The notes beneath the pieces were generated by a model. It was not told the DNA's origin. It was given only the letters and a program-made list of their open reading frames with translations, and made no database searches. A program made the position numbers and the translations under genes. Positions 1-6,686 of a stretch of DNA of 11,347 bases are shown here, piece by piece (positions within the stretch are counted from its first letter, which is position 1; every line of letters begins with the position of its first letter). The stretch spans positions 1-11,347 of the forward strand of contig JBLINB010000051.1 of the NCBI GenBank assembly GCA_047638975.1. The letters are read 5' to 3'. The stretch is from JAPKEZ01 sp047638975. Lineage in GTDB: Bacteria; Planctomycetota; UBA1135.

Positions 1-1
1 T

Positions 2-832
2 CTGTCCACACTAGCGCTGTACTACGTGCTTGGATTAAACGCGCGGCGTGGCATTGCGCGCGCATTCGGTGACCTGTTTGTTGCGCTAATCATGACCGGC
101 GGAGTTTTCACTCTGCAATATGTTTTACAGTTAGACCCAACAGGCAAAGCCCTGCCACCGGCACTGCAATCGTACTGGTTTAGTACGCACATCACTGCGT
201 ATATGATTGGATACTTTACGTTAATCATTGCAGCACTTGCTTCTTGGTTACACTTGTGCTTTCAGTATTGGCGCCAGTTAATTAGCCGCGAAAAGCAAAG
301 CGCCGTAATTAAGTTTGGCGTACCCATTCTTGCATTAATTGCTGCACCGTTTGGTAGCATGGCGTTGATGATGGGCATCGGTGTATTCGTGGTCGCCGGT
401 ATAGTAAGCGCTTTTAGTTTGCGCGGTGATGGCGAGATGCTGTGGTATCAAACATGGGAGCGCGAGTCAGACGACTTCACTTGGCTGATTTTCGTAGTCG
501 GCTTCCCGTTCTTGACAAGCGGCCTCATTCAGGGCTCATTATGGGCTCAAGAAGCGTGGGCTAATTACTGGGGATGGGATTCAAAAGAAGTCTCAGCCTT
601 TATCTCTTGGCTCTTCTATGTGATTTATCTGCATCTACGCATGATAGCTGGATGGCGTGGCGAGAAGGCAATGATGTTGTTGTGCGCAGGCGCACTTTCC
701 ATTTTCATCACCTTCCAACTCTTTGGATACTTGCCAGACTCTCAAAAGAGTTTGCATCGTTATACCGACATGGAATCACTACCATCCGAATCGATGATGC
801 GTCCGCTAGAAGAGACTGAGCAGGCTAACTAA
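2..832 (+). CDS. ccsA: CcsA/ResC-type cytochrome c biogenesis protein, 5'-truncated by window edge
   Basis: This is an integral membrane protein of System II cytochrome c maturation, the CcsA/ResC partner of CcsB/ResB, which carries and presents haem for attachment to apocytochromes on the outer side of the inner membrane. The frame is open to the window edge, so the true start is probably outside; a GTG at 26 is only an internal candidate. Of 276 visible residues, the tryptophan-rich haem-handling signature lies at about 181-213 (WANYWGWDSKE, then YLHLR), preceded by GFPFLTSGLIQGSLW, which is typical of the family. Likely haem-ligand histidines are H63 (FSTHITAY) and H252 (LHRY). Two departures from the usual consensus are WDSKE for WDPKE and LHRY for LHSY. 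Several hydrophobic segments are present, including two around residues 103-138. The polar tail after 255 is short. The TAA overlaps the folD stop on the other strand. The family call is firm; the exact subfamily name is less so. Confidence 0.85.
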   Translation: MSTLALYYVLGLNARRGIARAFGDLFVALIMTGGVFTLQYVLQLDPTGKALPPALQSYWFSTHITAYMIGYFTLIIAALASWLHLCFQYWRQLISREKQSAVIKFGVPILALIAAPFGSMALMMGIGVFVVAGIVSAFSLRGDGEMLWYQTWERESDDFTWLIFVVGFPFLTSGLIQGSLWAQEAWANYWGWDSKEVSAFISWLFYVIYLHLRMIAGWRGEKAMMLLCAGALSIFITFQLFGYLPDSQKSLHRYTDMESLPSESMMRPLEETEQAN

Positions 833-1710
833 AGACCTAGGCGCAGCTCGGCGGCCTCTACAGTGTTGCTTAACAACATTGCAATAGTCATCGGGCCAAC
901 TCCGCCTGGTACCGGCGTGATATATGCGGCATGTTCACATGCAGCATCGAACTCGACATCGCCAACTAGCTTGCCGTCTTCGCCACGGTTGATGCCGACG
1001 TCTAGCACAACAGCGCCCGGCTTTATCCAATCGCCTTTGATGAGCTCGGCAACGCCTACTGCGGCAACTACCACATCCGCGCGTGAAACTTCAAGCGCAA
1101 GATCAGCTGTACGTGAATGACAAATAGTTACGGTAAAGTTTTGTGCTAACAGCAGCATCGCTACCGGCTTGCCGACGATGTTAGAACGACCGACGACCAC
1201 TGCATGGTGACCGTTACCTTCGACACCACTTTCTGCGAGCAAACGCATCACGCCTTTAGGAGTGCAGGGTACCGGTGCTTGAGTGCCTTGCATTAAGGCC
1301 CCTTGATTAAGAGGATGGAATCCGTCGGCGTCCTTCTCGGGAGTAATGGCTGCTAAAACTTGATTCTCGTCGTAATCAAAACCCTTGGGAAGAGGGAGTT
1401 GAACCAGAATACCATCGACTTCTGGATTGTTATTAAGCGCGCTAATCAACTCGAGTAATTTAGACTGTCCGGCGTCGGCATCGAGTTCGTAATGGAAATT
1501 TGTTAGACCAACGTTTTCGCAGGCGCGCCGCTTATTACGCACATAAACATGCGAGGCTGGGTCTTCGCCGACCAAAACAGTCGCCAATCCCGGAGGGTTA
1601 CCACCATTTAGCTTTGAGATTGCAGCCGCGCGCGGCTTGAGCTGCTCGAGAATGGTGACCGACAATTGTTTGCCGTTAAGGATGTTTGCTTTAGACACTT
1701 GGGATTCCAT
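829..1710 (-). CDS. folD: Bifunctional methylenetetrahydrofolate dehydrogenase / methenyltetrahydrofolate cyclohydrolase FolD
   Basis: This cytoplasmic enzyme of one-carbon metabolism oxidises 5,10-methylene-THF to methenyl-THF with NADP and hydrolyses it to 10-formyl-THF, feeding purine and formyl-Met-tRNA synthesis. The 293-residue length is normal. The catalytic set is intact: Y56 and K60 in SHVYVRNK, Q104 in ILVQLPLP and D129 in KDADGFHP. PCTPKG (148-153), the dinucleotide-binding GRSNIVGKP (174-182) and PVPGGVGPMT (266-275) are all canonical. The ATG at 1710 gives a short N-terminal extension before the usual ILNGK start of the fold. There is no Shine-Dalgarno; the sequence before the ATG is AC-rich. 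It is divergent from the rhomboid gene, 28 bases away, and convergent with the ccsA-like gene, whose stop codon it overlaps. A promoter-like pair (TTGGAG, 17 bases, TAGAAT) sits 22-50 bases upstream of the ATG. Confidence 0.97.
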   Translation of the reverse strand: MESQVSKANILNGKQLSVTILEQLKPRAAAISKLNGGNPPGLATVLVGEDPASHVYVRNKRRACENVGLTNFHYELDADAGQSKLLELISALNNNPEVDGILVQLPLPKGFDYDENQVLAAITPEKDADGFHPLNQGALMQGTQAPVPCTPKGVMRLLAESGVEGNGHHAVVVGRSNIVGKPVAMLLLAQNFTVTICHSRTADLALEVSRADVVVAAVGVAELIKGDWIKPGAVVLDVGINRGEDGKLVGDVEFDAACEHAAYITPVPGGVGPMTIAMLLSNTVEAAELRLGL

Positions 1711-1727
1711 GGTTGGTGTTTTAGAAT
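1699..1727 (+). promoter_or_regulatory. Candidate sigma70-type promoter for the rhomboid gene run
   Basis: TTGGGA (1699-1704) and TAGAAT (1722-1727) are separated by exactly 17 bases. Transcription would start near 1734, about five bases before the rhomboid ATG at 1739, giving an almost leaderless message. The -35 half lies inside the first codons of folD on the other strand. It interlocks with a mirror-image promoter for folD. This is inferred from hexamer match and spacing only. Confidence 0.42.
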
Positions 1728-1739
1728 GGGTATTCTAAA
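1720..1739. repeat. Perfect 8-bp inverted repeat between divergent folD and rhomboid genes
   Basis: The arms TTTAGAAT (1720-1727) and ATTCTAAA (1732-1739) flank the 4-base spacer GGGT. The right arm ends on the first base of the rhomboid start codon. The repeat generates a TAGAAT hexamer on both strands, so its symmetry may simply be that of two back-to-back -10 elements. It could also be an operator for a dimeric regulator. Confidence 0.6.
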
Positions 1740-1760
1740 TGAGAGTACTCCTTCCTCCAA
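1732..1760 (-). promoter_or_regulatory. Candidate sigma70-type promoter for folD
   Basis: Read on the minus strand, TTGGAG (1760-1755) is followed after 17 bases by TAGAAT (1737-1732). Transcription would start near 1725, leaving a leader of about 15 bases before the folD ATG at 1710. The -35 half lies in the first codons of the rhomboid gene. The -10 hexamer is the mirror image of that of the opposing promoter. Confidence 0.42.
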
Positions 1761-2509
1761 TTACAAAAAGCCTACTGATTTGCTGGTGGCTGTTGTGGCT
1801 AGTCGGTTTGGTGTCACCCGACGCGTTTTTACCGTGGGGCATGGCGCTAAACTCTAATCTTTTTGCAGATCCTGGCCTGCTTAACATTCTCGGAATAGTC
1901 TGTTATCCACTATTGCATGCCGATGTGATCCATTTATTGCTGAACTCCATCGTTTTCGCATCTATTGGTGCACTACTTGAGTCTACGATTACCCGCAAAT
2001 TATTCATTCGCATCCTCATCGTTGCGACTTTGGTACCCGCCGTCTGCTGGTTGCTACTCAGTTTAATCATGCCTAGTGCAGAGGTGGTCGGCAGCTCCGG
2101 CTTGGTCTTCGCCATGTTTGGCGCCTGCCTATGCCTGTTCCCGAACATGCCGCTCAACCTGATCTTCATCGAAGTCAAGCTGTGGATGGTCTCTAGCGCT
2201 CTAATCGCGCTTAGCTTAGTGATTATGCTCGCACAATTATTTGGATACCAGTCCGGCACTGCGCATTCGGTACACTTTTTCGGCGCAGTCTGCGGATGGT
2301 TCCTAGTCGGAGGACATCAGCGCTTTTCTTTTAGTGATATAGGTGTTCTAAAGATATTCTCAGAGCGCAAGGCAAAGTCTGTAAACCGCAAGCAACGCGA
2401 CGCAGTAGCGCGTGTGGATGACATTTTGGCTAAAGTTAGTCGTTCGGGCATTGCATCGCTGAGCGCGTCCGAGCGCAAATTCCTTGAGCAACAGTCCCGT
2501 AAGAAATAA
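1739..2509 (+). CDS. Rhomboid family intramembrane serine protease
   Basis: This is a polytopic inner-membrane protease that cuts transmembrane segments of client proteins within the bilayer. The 256 residues keep the catalytic features of the family: H65 and N69 in HLLLN (oxyanion-stabilising pair, equivalent to GlpG H150/N154), the nucleophile S120 in GSSG (118-121), and AHSVHFFG (175-182), in which H179 is the probable general base. LLE at 79-81, after the HLLLN helix, is also typical. Hydrophobic helices fill residues 10-200. A basic soluble tail (about 210-256) ends in a pattern with SLSASERKFLEQ, which resembles C-terminal tails I recall from other bacterial rhomboids. The ATG at 1739 has no Shine-Dalgarno and a candidate promoter starts only about five bases upstream. 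The gene opens a + strand run with the exported protein and serS. Its substrate is unknown. Confidence 0.9.
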   Translation: MRVLLPPITKSLLICWWLLWLVGLVSPDAFLPWGMALNSNLFADPGLLNILGIVCYPLLHADVIHLLLNSIVFASIGALLESTITRKLFIRILIVATLVPAVCWLLLSLIMPSAEVVGSSGLVFAMFGACLCLFPNMPLNLIFIEVKLWMVSSALIALSLVIMLAQLFGYQSGTAHSVHFFGAVCGWFLVGGHQRFSFSDIGVLKIFSERKAKSVNRKQRDAVARVDDILAKVSRSGIASLSASERKFLEQQSRKK

Positions 2510-2528
2510 GCAGAGCTAAAATGTTGAC

Positions 2529-4550
2529 ATGTTGTTAAGCCTTAGCCTGTTACTTAACCTTGCTTTGTTTGCGCCCCCGCAAAACCCTGAGCAAGTTGCC
2601 GAATTCACAAGAATTGTTTTTGAAGCTGACGAAGTCGGTGACTCGAAGGCTATGCAGGCTGCATTACGCAAGTACAAGGAAGACGCAATCATAGCCTTTA
2701 TCGGCAGGGTAGAGATGCGCCTTGATGAAGATTTGCCTGAAATGGAAAAGTGGCTGAGCTTATTTACCGAACTCTGGGAGGAGACTTACAACACCAATTT
2801 CGCCAAGAACTATGATCGTTATATACAGCGATTATCAACAAAACAGCGAGATATACGTAGCCGCTTACTGCAACGTGATTATCCAGAAATATCCAAGTTG
2901 CATTTTAAAATAATATCAGCAAAATCTGGCGATTGGCAAAATGCAGTAGAGCGCGCTGAGCAATTGGCGGAATCTTTTACGGCATTAGCTGATTTGTATT
3001 ATGTTGCTCTTGCTCACAACATTGTTGCTAATTTATACAACCCTAACTATTACGAACACGAGAAATCAAGTTCTGATAAAGCTTTTGCATCTTATAAAGC
3101 GGCGGTAGCGGCGCGTGATCGGCTAGGCTTGCGCCAAGACAAATTCTATACAGACCTAAAAGTTGCGTTAACCGAACTCGAATCGGTGCTTGGTAATCAC
3201 GAAGAAAAAGTGACTGCTAATAAAGAGAAAGCTACTCGCGAAACAATACCTCTAAAAGTGGATACTGTTACCGCCACCGGCGCTGTCGCGTATACAGTTG
3301 AAAGCGCTAAAAGCAAATTAGTGCATGCCTCTGATGTCTACGATAGTGATTATTATTCGTGGATGCGCGGCGTCCTTCCTGCCATCGGCGAAAGTATTGC
3401 AATTACAAAGGTAATGCCGATGGTCACTTTAGTGCGCATCGATAATACGAAATATCGACTCGAGGCTGGTGCCGAACCTTCAGCAGAATTCAAGCTCGGT
3501 CCGCAAGAGCAATTGGTGACAGTCATGCGTAAACATGAAAATGATGAAGAGCATCCCTATTCAATATTGTTTATGGGGGGCAGCCAAGACTCTGTGTATC
3601 AGGGCATTAAGATAAACCTCGAGCCTTCGCCGAAGGTCGGAACCTATTTTTACCGCTCACCATCTACGCGCGATTTTGACACCGAAATCGATACTGTGCG
3701 CATTTATGACACCAATGTTGACGGCCAATTTGGTTATGACGAGTTTAAGTTAGCATGGTGCGAAGGCTTGCTACCAGACGAATGGTTCTGGCGTCCAGAT
3801 GCGATCAGTCTAGGTAAGCAAAAAGTGTCGCAGCCGTTTAGCCGCTACATTTTTGATAAGAAAGGAGAATGGTATGAAGTGGTCCTTGATTCGTCGTTAA
3901 ATCCAAAATCCTTAAGTTTAGTGCCTGTAGCACCGATACTCGGAGAAATTAAATTCTCACATAAGGGTATCAAAAAGCTTAAACCGCTGTCAGTGTTAAT
4001 CGCTAGCGAGTCGTCTGCAACGAAAGGTTTAGTGATAGATTTAATGGCGATGCCAAAGAAAAGATTTGTGCCTATTGGTCGCTATAAATTTCTACAGGCA
4101 CGTTTTGGCGACAAAGAAGGATCTGAAGTATTAGTGACTCCTGATCCCAACAAAGTGATGTTGTTTGATGTTGGGGATGACACTGAAGAAGTGCCTGAGC
4201 TGTTCATCGGCGGTGATTTTTCGCTTGTAGCTCCTGCTACTCTCGATGGTATGTCCTTGCACATCGAAGGCCGCGGTTTGCATCTAGTCGGAGACAATGG
4301 TGAACGCTGGTTCAGGTTTGCTGGCGAACCGATGTTCGATGTTGAAGTAATGATTAAAGGTCAGAAGCCTAGCGTATTAGCTATGCCTAGCGTCGATGAA
4401 GCATCTGAAATTTGGGATAGGTTCTTTTATCCGATGGCCGCTAGTTTAGAATTAGCTAAGCCAGCTACTGAGGTAGAGGTTACTCTCGTGTACAAAAAGC
4501 ATCCATGGTTTGGCAACCTCAAATCTACCTTTACCGTAAAGTCTAAATAA
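2529..4550 (+). CDS. Unrecognised 673-residue exported protein with EF-hand-like loop
   Basis: I do not recognise this protein. It starts with a hydrophobic leader (LLSLSLLLNLALFA, likely cut near residue 15) that lacks the usual basic N-terminus, so export by Sec is likely but not certain. Residues 20-240 are mostly helical and charged and could form TPR-like or other helical repeats. From about 245 the sequence becomes beta-rich with short alternating hydrophobic stretches to the C-terminus. Residues 394-405 (DTNVDGQFGYDE) match a 12-residue EF-hand calcium loop at positions 1, 3, 5, 6 and 12. The only obvious cysteine lies just after it (AWCEG). The C-terminal half (about 485-673) suggests several beta-sandwich modules. 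An in-frame stop at 2517-2519 makes the 2529 ATG the first usable start. It lies 19 bases after the rhomboid and 4 bases before serS. Stretches such as 2880-2940 look more AT-rich than neighbouring genes. It could be a periplasmic, surface or secreted protein. Confidence 0.85.
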   Translation: MLLSLSLLLNLALFAPPQNPEQVAEFTRIVFEADEVGDSKAMQAALRKYKEDAIIAFIGRVEMRLDEDLPEMEKWLSLFTELWEETYNTNFAKNYDRYIQRLSTKQRDIRSRLLQRDYPEISKLHFKIISAKSGDWQNAVERAEQLAESFTALADLYYVALAHNIVANLYNPNYYEHEKSSSDKAFASYKAAVAARDRLGLRQDKFYTDLKVALTELESVLGNHEEKVTANKEKATRETIPLKVDTVTATGAVAYTVESAKSKLVHASDVYDSDYYSWMRGVLPAIGESIAITKVMPMVTLVRIDNTKYRLEAGAEPSAEFKLGPQEQLVTVMRKHENDEEHPYSILFMGGSQDSVYQGIKINLEPSPKVGTYFYRSPSTRDFDTEIDTVRIYDTNVDGQFGYDEFKLAWCEGLLPDEWFWRPDAISLGKQKVSQPFSRYIFDKKGEWYEVVLDSSLNPKSLSLVPVAPILGEIKFSHKGIKKLKPLSVLIASESSATKGLVIDLMAMPKKRFVPIGRYKFLQARFGDKEGSEVLVTPDPNKVMLFDVGDDTEEVPELFIGGDFSLVAPATLDGMSLHIEGRGLHLVGDNGERWFRFAGEPMFDVEVMIKGQKPSVLAMPSVDEASEIWDRFFYPMAASLELAKPATEVEVTLVYKKHPWFGNLKSTFTVKSK

Positions 4551-4554
4551 ACCC

Positions 4555-5823
4555 GTGTTAGATCCTAAATGGCTCAGAGAAAACGCTGACGTCGTCCGTG
4601 ACGCTGCTAAACGTAAACGTATGCAACCAGAGTTGGTTGACGCGTTTATTGAACAAGACAAGACCTACCGCTCTCTGCTGCAGCGTGTCGAAGACTTGCG
4701 CGCCGAACTCAAGGCGTCCTCTTCGAAGCTTGGCAAAATGACACCCGAAGAGCGCGAGCCGGCACTAGCTGCGCAACGCGAGAAGAAGCTTGAACTTAAA
4801 GAACTTGAGCAGCAAGAGCATGAAGTGCGTGCCGCAGTTAACGATATTGCGATGCGTTTGCCAATGCCTCCAGCTGCTGATGTGCCAGATGGCAAAGACG
4901 ATGCTGATAATGTCGAAATCTCAAGATTTTCAGATGCACCCGAGTTCGATTTTGAGCTTTTAAGTCATGATGAGCTTGCCGAAAAGCTCGGCATGCTTGA
5001 TATTAAGCGCGGCGTAAAAATTGCTGGTTCACGTAACTACCTACTGCTCGGAGACCTCGCACGCCTCGAGCGCGCAGTGTTGAATTTCGCGATTGATCAC
5101 ATGCTTGCGCGTGATTTCGAGTTAGTGTCTGTTCCCACTTTGGTTAACCGTGCTTGCATGGAAGGTACCGGTTATTTCCCTGGCGGCGAAGAGCAGGCTT
5201 ATTTAGCGGAGCGCGATGACTTAGCCCTAATCGGAACTTCCGAAGTACCCCTGACCTCTATCCATTCCGGCGAAGTACTCGACATAAGCGCCTTGCCGTT
5301 GCGCCGCGTAGCCTTGTCCCCGTGTTACCGCCGCGAAGCAGGCACTTACGGCAAAGACACCAAAGGTTTATACCGAGTCCACCAATTCTGGAAGGTCGAG
5401 CAAGTAGTGCTGGGCCCCAATGACGTCGAATGGTCGCTAGCTGAGCATCAACGTATGCTGGGCCACGCTACTGATTTGATGCAAGCATTAGAATTGCCTT
5501 ACCGTGTCGTAAACGTCTGCACTGGCGATCTCGGACAAGGTCAGGTTCAAAAGTTCGATATCGAAACATGGATGCCATCGCGTGGTAATTATGGTGAGAC
5601 CCATTCCGCCTCACGTTTTCATGACTTTCAAACGCGCCGTTTAAATTTGCGTTACAAGTCCGGAAGCGATAAGCCCCAATTCTGCCATTCGTTGAACAAT
5701 ACAGTCATTGCTTCGCCACGTGTGCTGATTGCTTTGCTTGAGAATAACCAGAACGCTGATCGAACTGTTAATATCCCACAAGTGTTGCAGCCATATATGG
5801 GCGGGCAACAAACGATTGGCTAG
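4555..5823 (+). CDS. serS: Seryl-tRNA synthetase
   Basis: This cytoplasmic class II aminoacyl-tRNA synthetase charges tRNA-Ser (and tRNA-Sec where present) with serine. The 422-residue length is normal. The GTG start at 4555 is supported because it gives the family-typical N-terminus (initiator, then LDPKWLREN). Residues about 25-105 are the charged, helical, antiparallel coiled-coil arm that grips the long variable arm of the tRNA. Serine-site residues fall in TSEVPLT (from T228). Motif 2 is PCYRREAGTYGKDTKG from P256, followed by YRVHQFWKVE. Motif 3 is NNTVIASPR ending at R389, then VLIALLEN; the more common form is NGSGLAxGR. The conserved C-terminal PQVLQPYMGG is present. It starts 4 bases after the unknown exported protein with no Shine-Dalgarno, suggesting translational coupling. 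It ends 2 bases before the gspJ stop on the other strand. Confidence 0.97.
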   Translation: MLDPKWLRENADVVRDAAKRKRMQPELVDAFIEQDKTYRSLLQRVEDLRAELKASSSKLGKMTPEEREPALAAQREKKLELKELEQQEHEVRAAVNDIAMRLPMPPAADVPDGKDDADNVEISRFSDAPEFDFELLSHDELAEKLGMLDIKRGVKIAGSRNYLLLGDLARLERAVLNFAIDHMLARDFELVSVPTLVNRACMEGTGYFPGGEEQAYLAERDDLALIGTSEVPLTSIHSGEVLDISALPLRRVALSPCYRREAGTYGKDTKGLYRVHQFWKVEQVVLGPNDVEWSLAEHQRMLGHATDLMQALELPYRVVNVCTGDLGQGQVQKFDIETWMPSRGNYGETHSASRFHDFQTRRLNLRYKSGSDKPQFCHSLNNTVIASPRVLIALLENNQNADRTVNIPQVLQPYMGGQQTIG

Positions 5824-5825
5824 AT

Positions 5826-6686
5826 CTAACTATCTTTGGTCTCTTGGCTGCCGCTGTCAAGGGCACGACTGTCGCCGGCAGTAGCATCATTGCCCTTATC
5901 GGCAGCGTCATCTTGGCTCGCATCGGCCTCTGCTTCTTCAGTATCGCTTAAGCGTCCGGGTTGAAAATGGTGACGAAAGCGCCAACGTTTCTCTTCCGGG
6001 ATATGGATGACATCCGTAAAACTAAGGCGTGCACGATTGGCAGCAATAATATTCAGGCTCTCTACAGAGCGACGTGGTTGAATTTCTATTTCTAGAAAAA
6101 CCTCAACGGCGAATGGCAGCGATTGCTCCATTTCTGAATCCCAGTTGTCTTCCCAGACCATATTGTAGTCAGGTTCTTTAGCGTACCGAATATCAAGGCT
6201 AACAATTCGGTCATAGACCAAGGCATATGAACCATCGCGAAAGGGATCGTCATCGACCAAAGTGTCTTCGCGGCGATACAGCTCTAGAAAATCGGAGCGC
6301 AGCGGGTTTTGCTTAAGGCGATATCCGACTTCATTGAGATAAGAATGCAGCAAGCGGTCGCCATCTGCTGATAAGGCCGGGATATAACTGCGGCGATTTA
6401 CGATTAAGTCTAGCTTGTCAGCGCCCGCACCAATTAGCGTGTTATCTTCGCCTTTCAATAAATTGTAGTCAGCTATATCTGATACGGCAATGCTCTCAAT
6501 ATCACGACGGATTTGATCAAGAATACGTGGACCGACGTTTTCGGTCTCCATGATGTTATGGATGGTGTCTACAGCATACTTAGTCTGTTGCACCGTTTGC
6601 ATGACTGTCGCCATCACCATCCCCATGATAGCTAATGAAATCAATACCTCGAGTAGGGTGAAAGCCTTTCGCGATTTATTGCGCAT
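5826..6686 (-). CDS. gspJ: Type II secretion minor pseudopilin GspJ
   Basis: This is a minor pseudopilin of the T2SS pseudopilus tip, made as a prepilin and cut by the GspO/PilD peptidase at the inner membrane. The N-terminus has a basic leader and a prepilin motif, KAFTLLEV, with cleavage expected between A8 and F9, Glu at mature position 5 (E13), and a hydrophobic helix to about residue 28. The residue before the cut is Ala rather than the usual Gly. The globular part runs to about 230. An RW-rich stretch (RWRFRHHF) comes next, then an acidic, Asp/Glu/Ser/Ala-rich tail of about 41 residues (246-286) that looks disordered. The 286-residue length is long for GspJ. The name rests on position after G, H and I and on size. 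The ATG overlaps the gspI stop by one base (TAATG). It is the last gene of the operon and converges on serS. Confidence 0.85.
   Translation of the reverse strand: MRNKSRKAFTLLEVLISLAIMGMVMATVMQTVQQTKYAVDTIHNIMETENVGPRILDQIRRDIESIAVSDIADYNLLKGEDNTLIGAGADKLDLIVNRRSYIPALSADGDRLLHSYLNEVGYRLKQNPLRSDFLELYRREDTLVDDDPFRDGSYALVYDRIVSLDIRYAKEPDYNMVWEDNWDSEMEQSLPFAVEVFLEIEIQPRRSVESLNIIAANRARLSFTDVIHIPEEKRWRFRHHFQPGRLSDTEEAEADASQDDAADKGNDATAGDSRALDSGSQETKDS

Noticed and set aside
864..878. TGTTG and CAACA hairpin after the ccsA-like gene
   Set aside because: Five base pairs, AT-rich and without a T-run; within chance for folD coding sequence.
863..1120. An 85-codon + strand open frame inside folD
   Set aside because: It is a Ser/Thr/Pro/Ala-rich shadow of the conserved FolD frame with no start signal.
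1903..2259. A 118-codon open frame on the minus strand inside the rhomboid gene
   Set aside because: It lies opposite a gene with intact catalytic motifs, has no recognisable domain, and its composition is what antisense reading of that gene gives.
1739..2509. Rhombosortase, the rhomboid type that processes T2SS substrates with a GlyGly-CTERM tail
   Set aside because: The neighbouring exported protein ends in a polar, charged stretch with no GlyGly motif or C-terminal membrane helix, and the protease looks like a general rhomboid with a basic C-terminal tail.
2524..2529. A perfect TTGACA hexamer as a promoter for the exported protein
   Set aside because: No acceptable -10 follows at 16-18 bases, and transcription would begin inside the gene it should serve.
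2521..2538. A five-codon reading frame overlapping the start of the exported protein
   Set aside because: Too short and without a ribosome site; out-of-frame ATGs like this are common by chance.
5680..5730. Degenerate motif 3 in SerS (NNTVIASPR in place of NGSGLAxGR) as a sign of a non-functional paralogue
   Set aside because: The motif arginine and flanking LENxQ are kept, all other motifs are intact, and I recall such motif 3 variants among functional SerRS enzymes.
5848..5881. CTGCCG and CGGCAG as a terminator stem after serS
   Set aside because: The stem is only six base pairs with a loop of about 22 bases and no T-run follows; it lies in the gspJ coding end.
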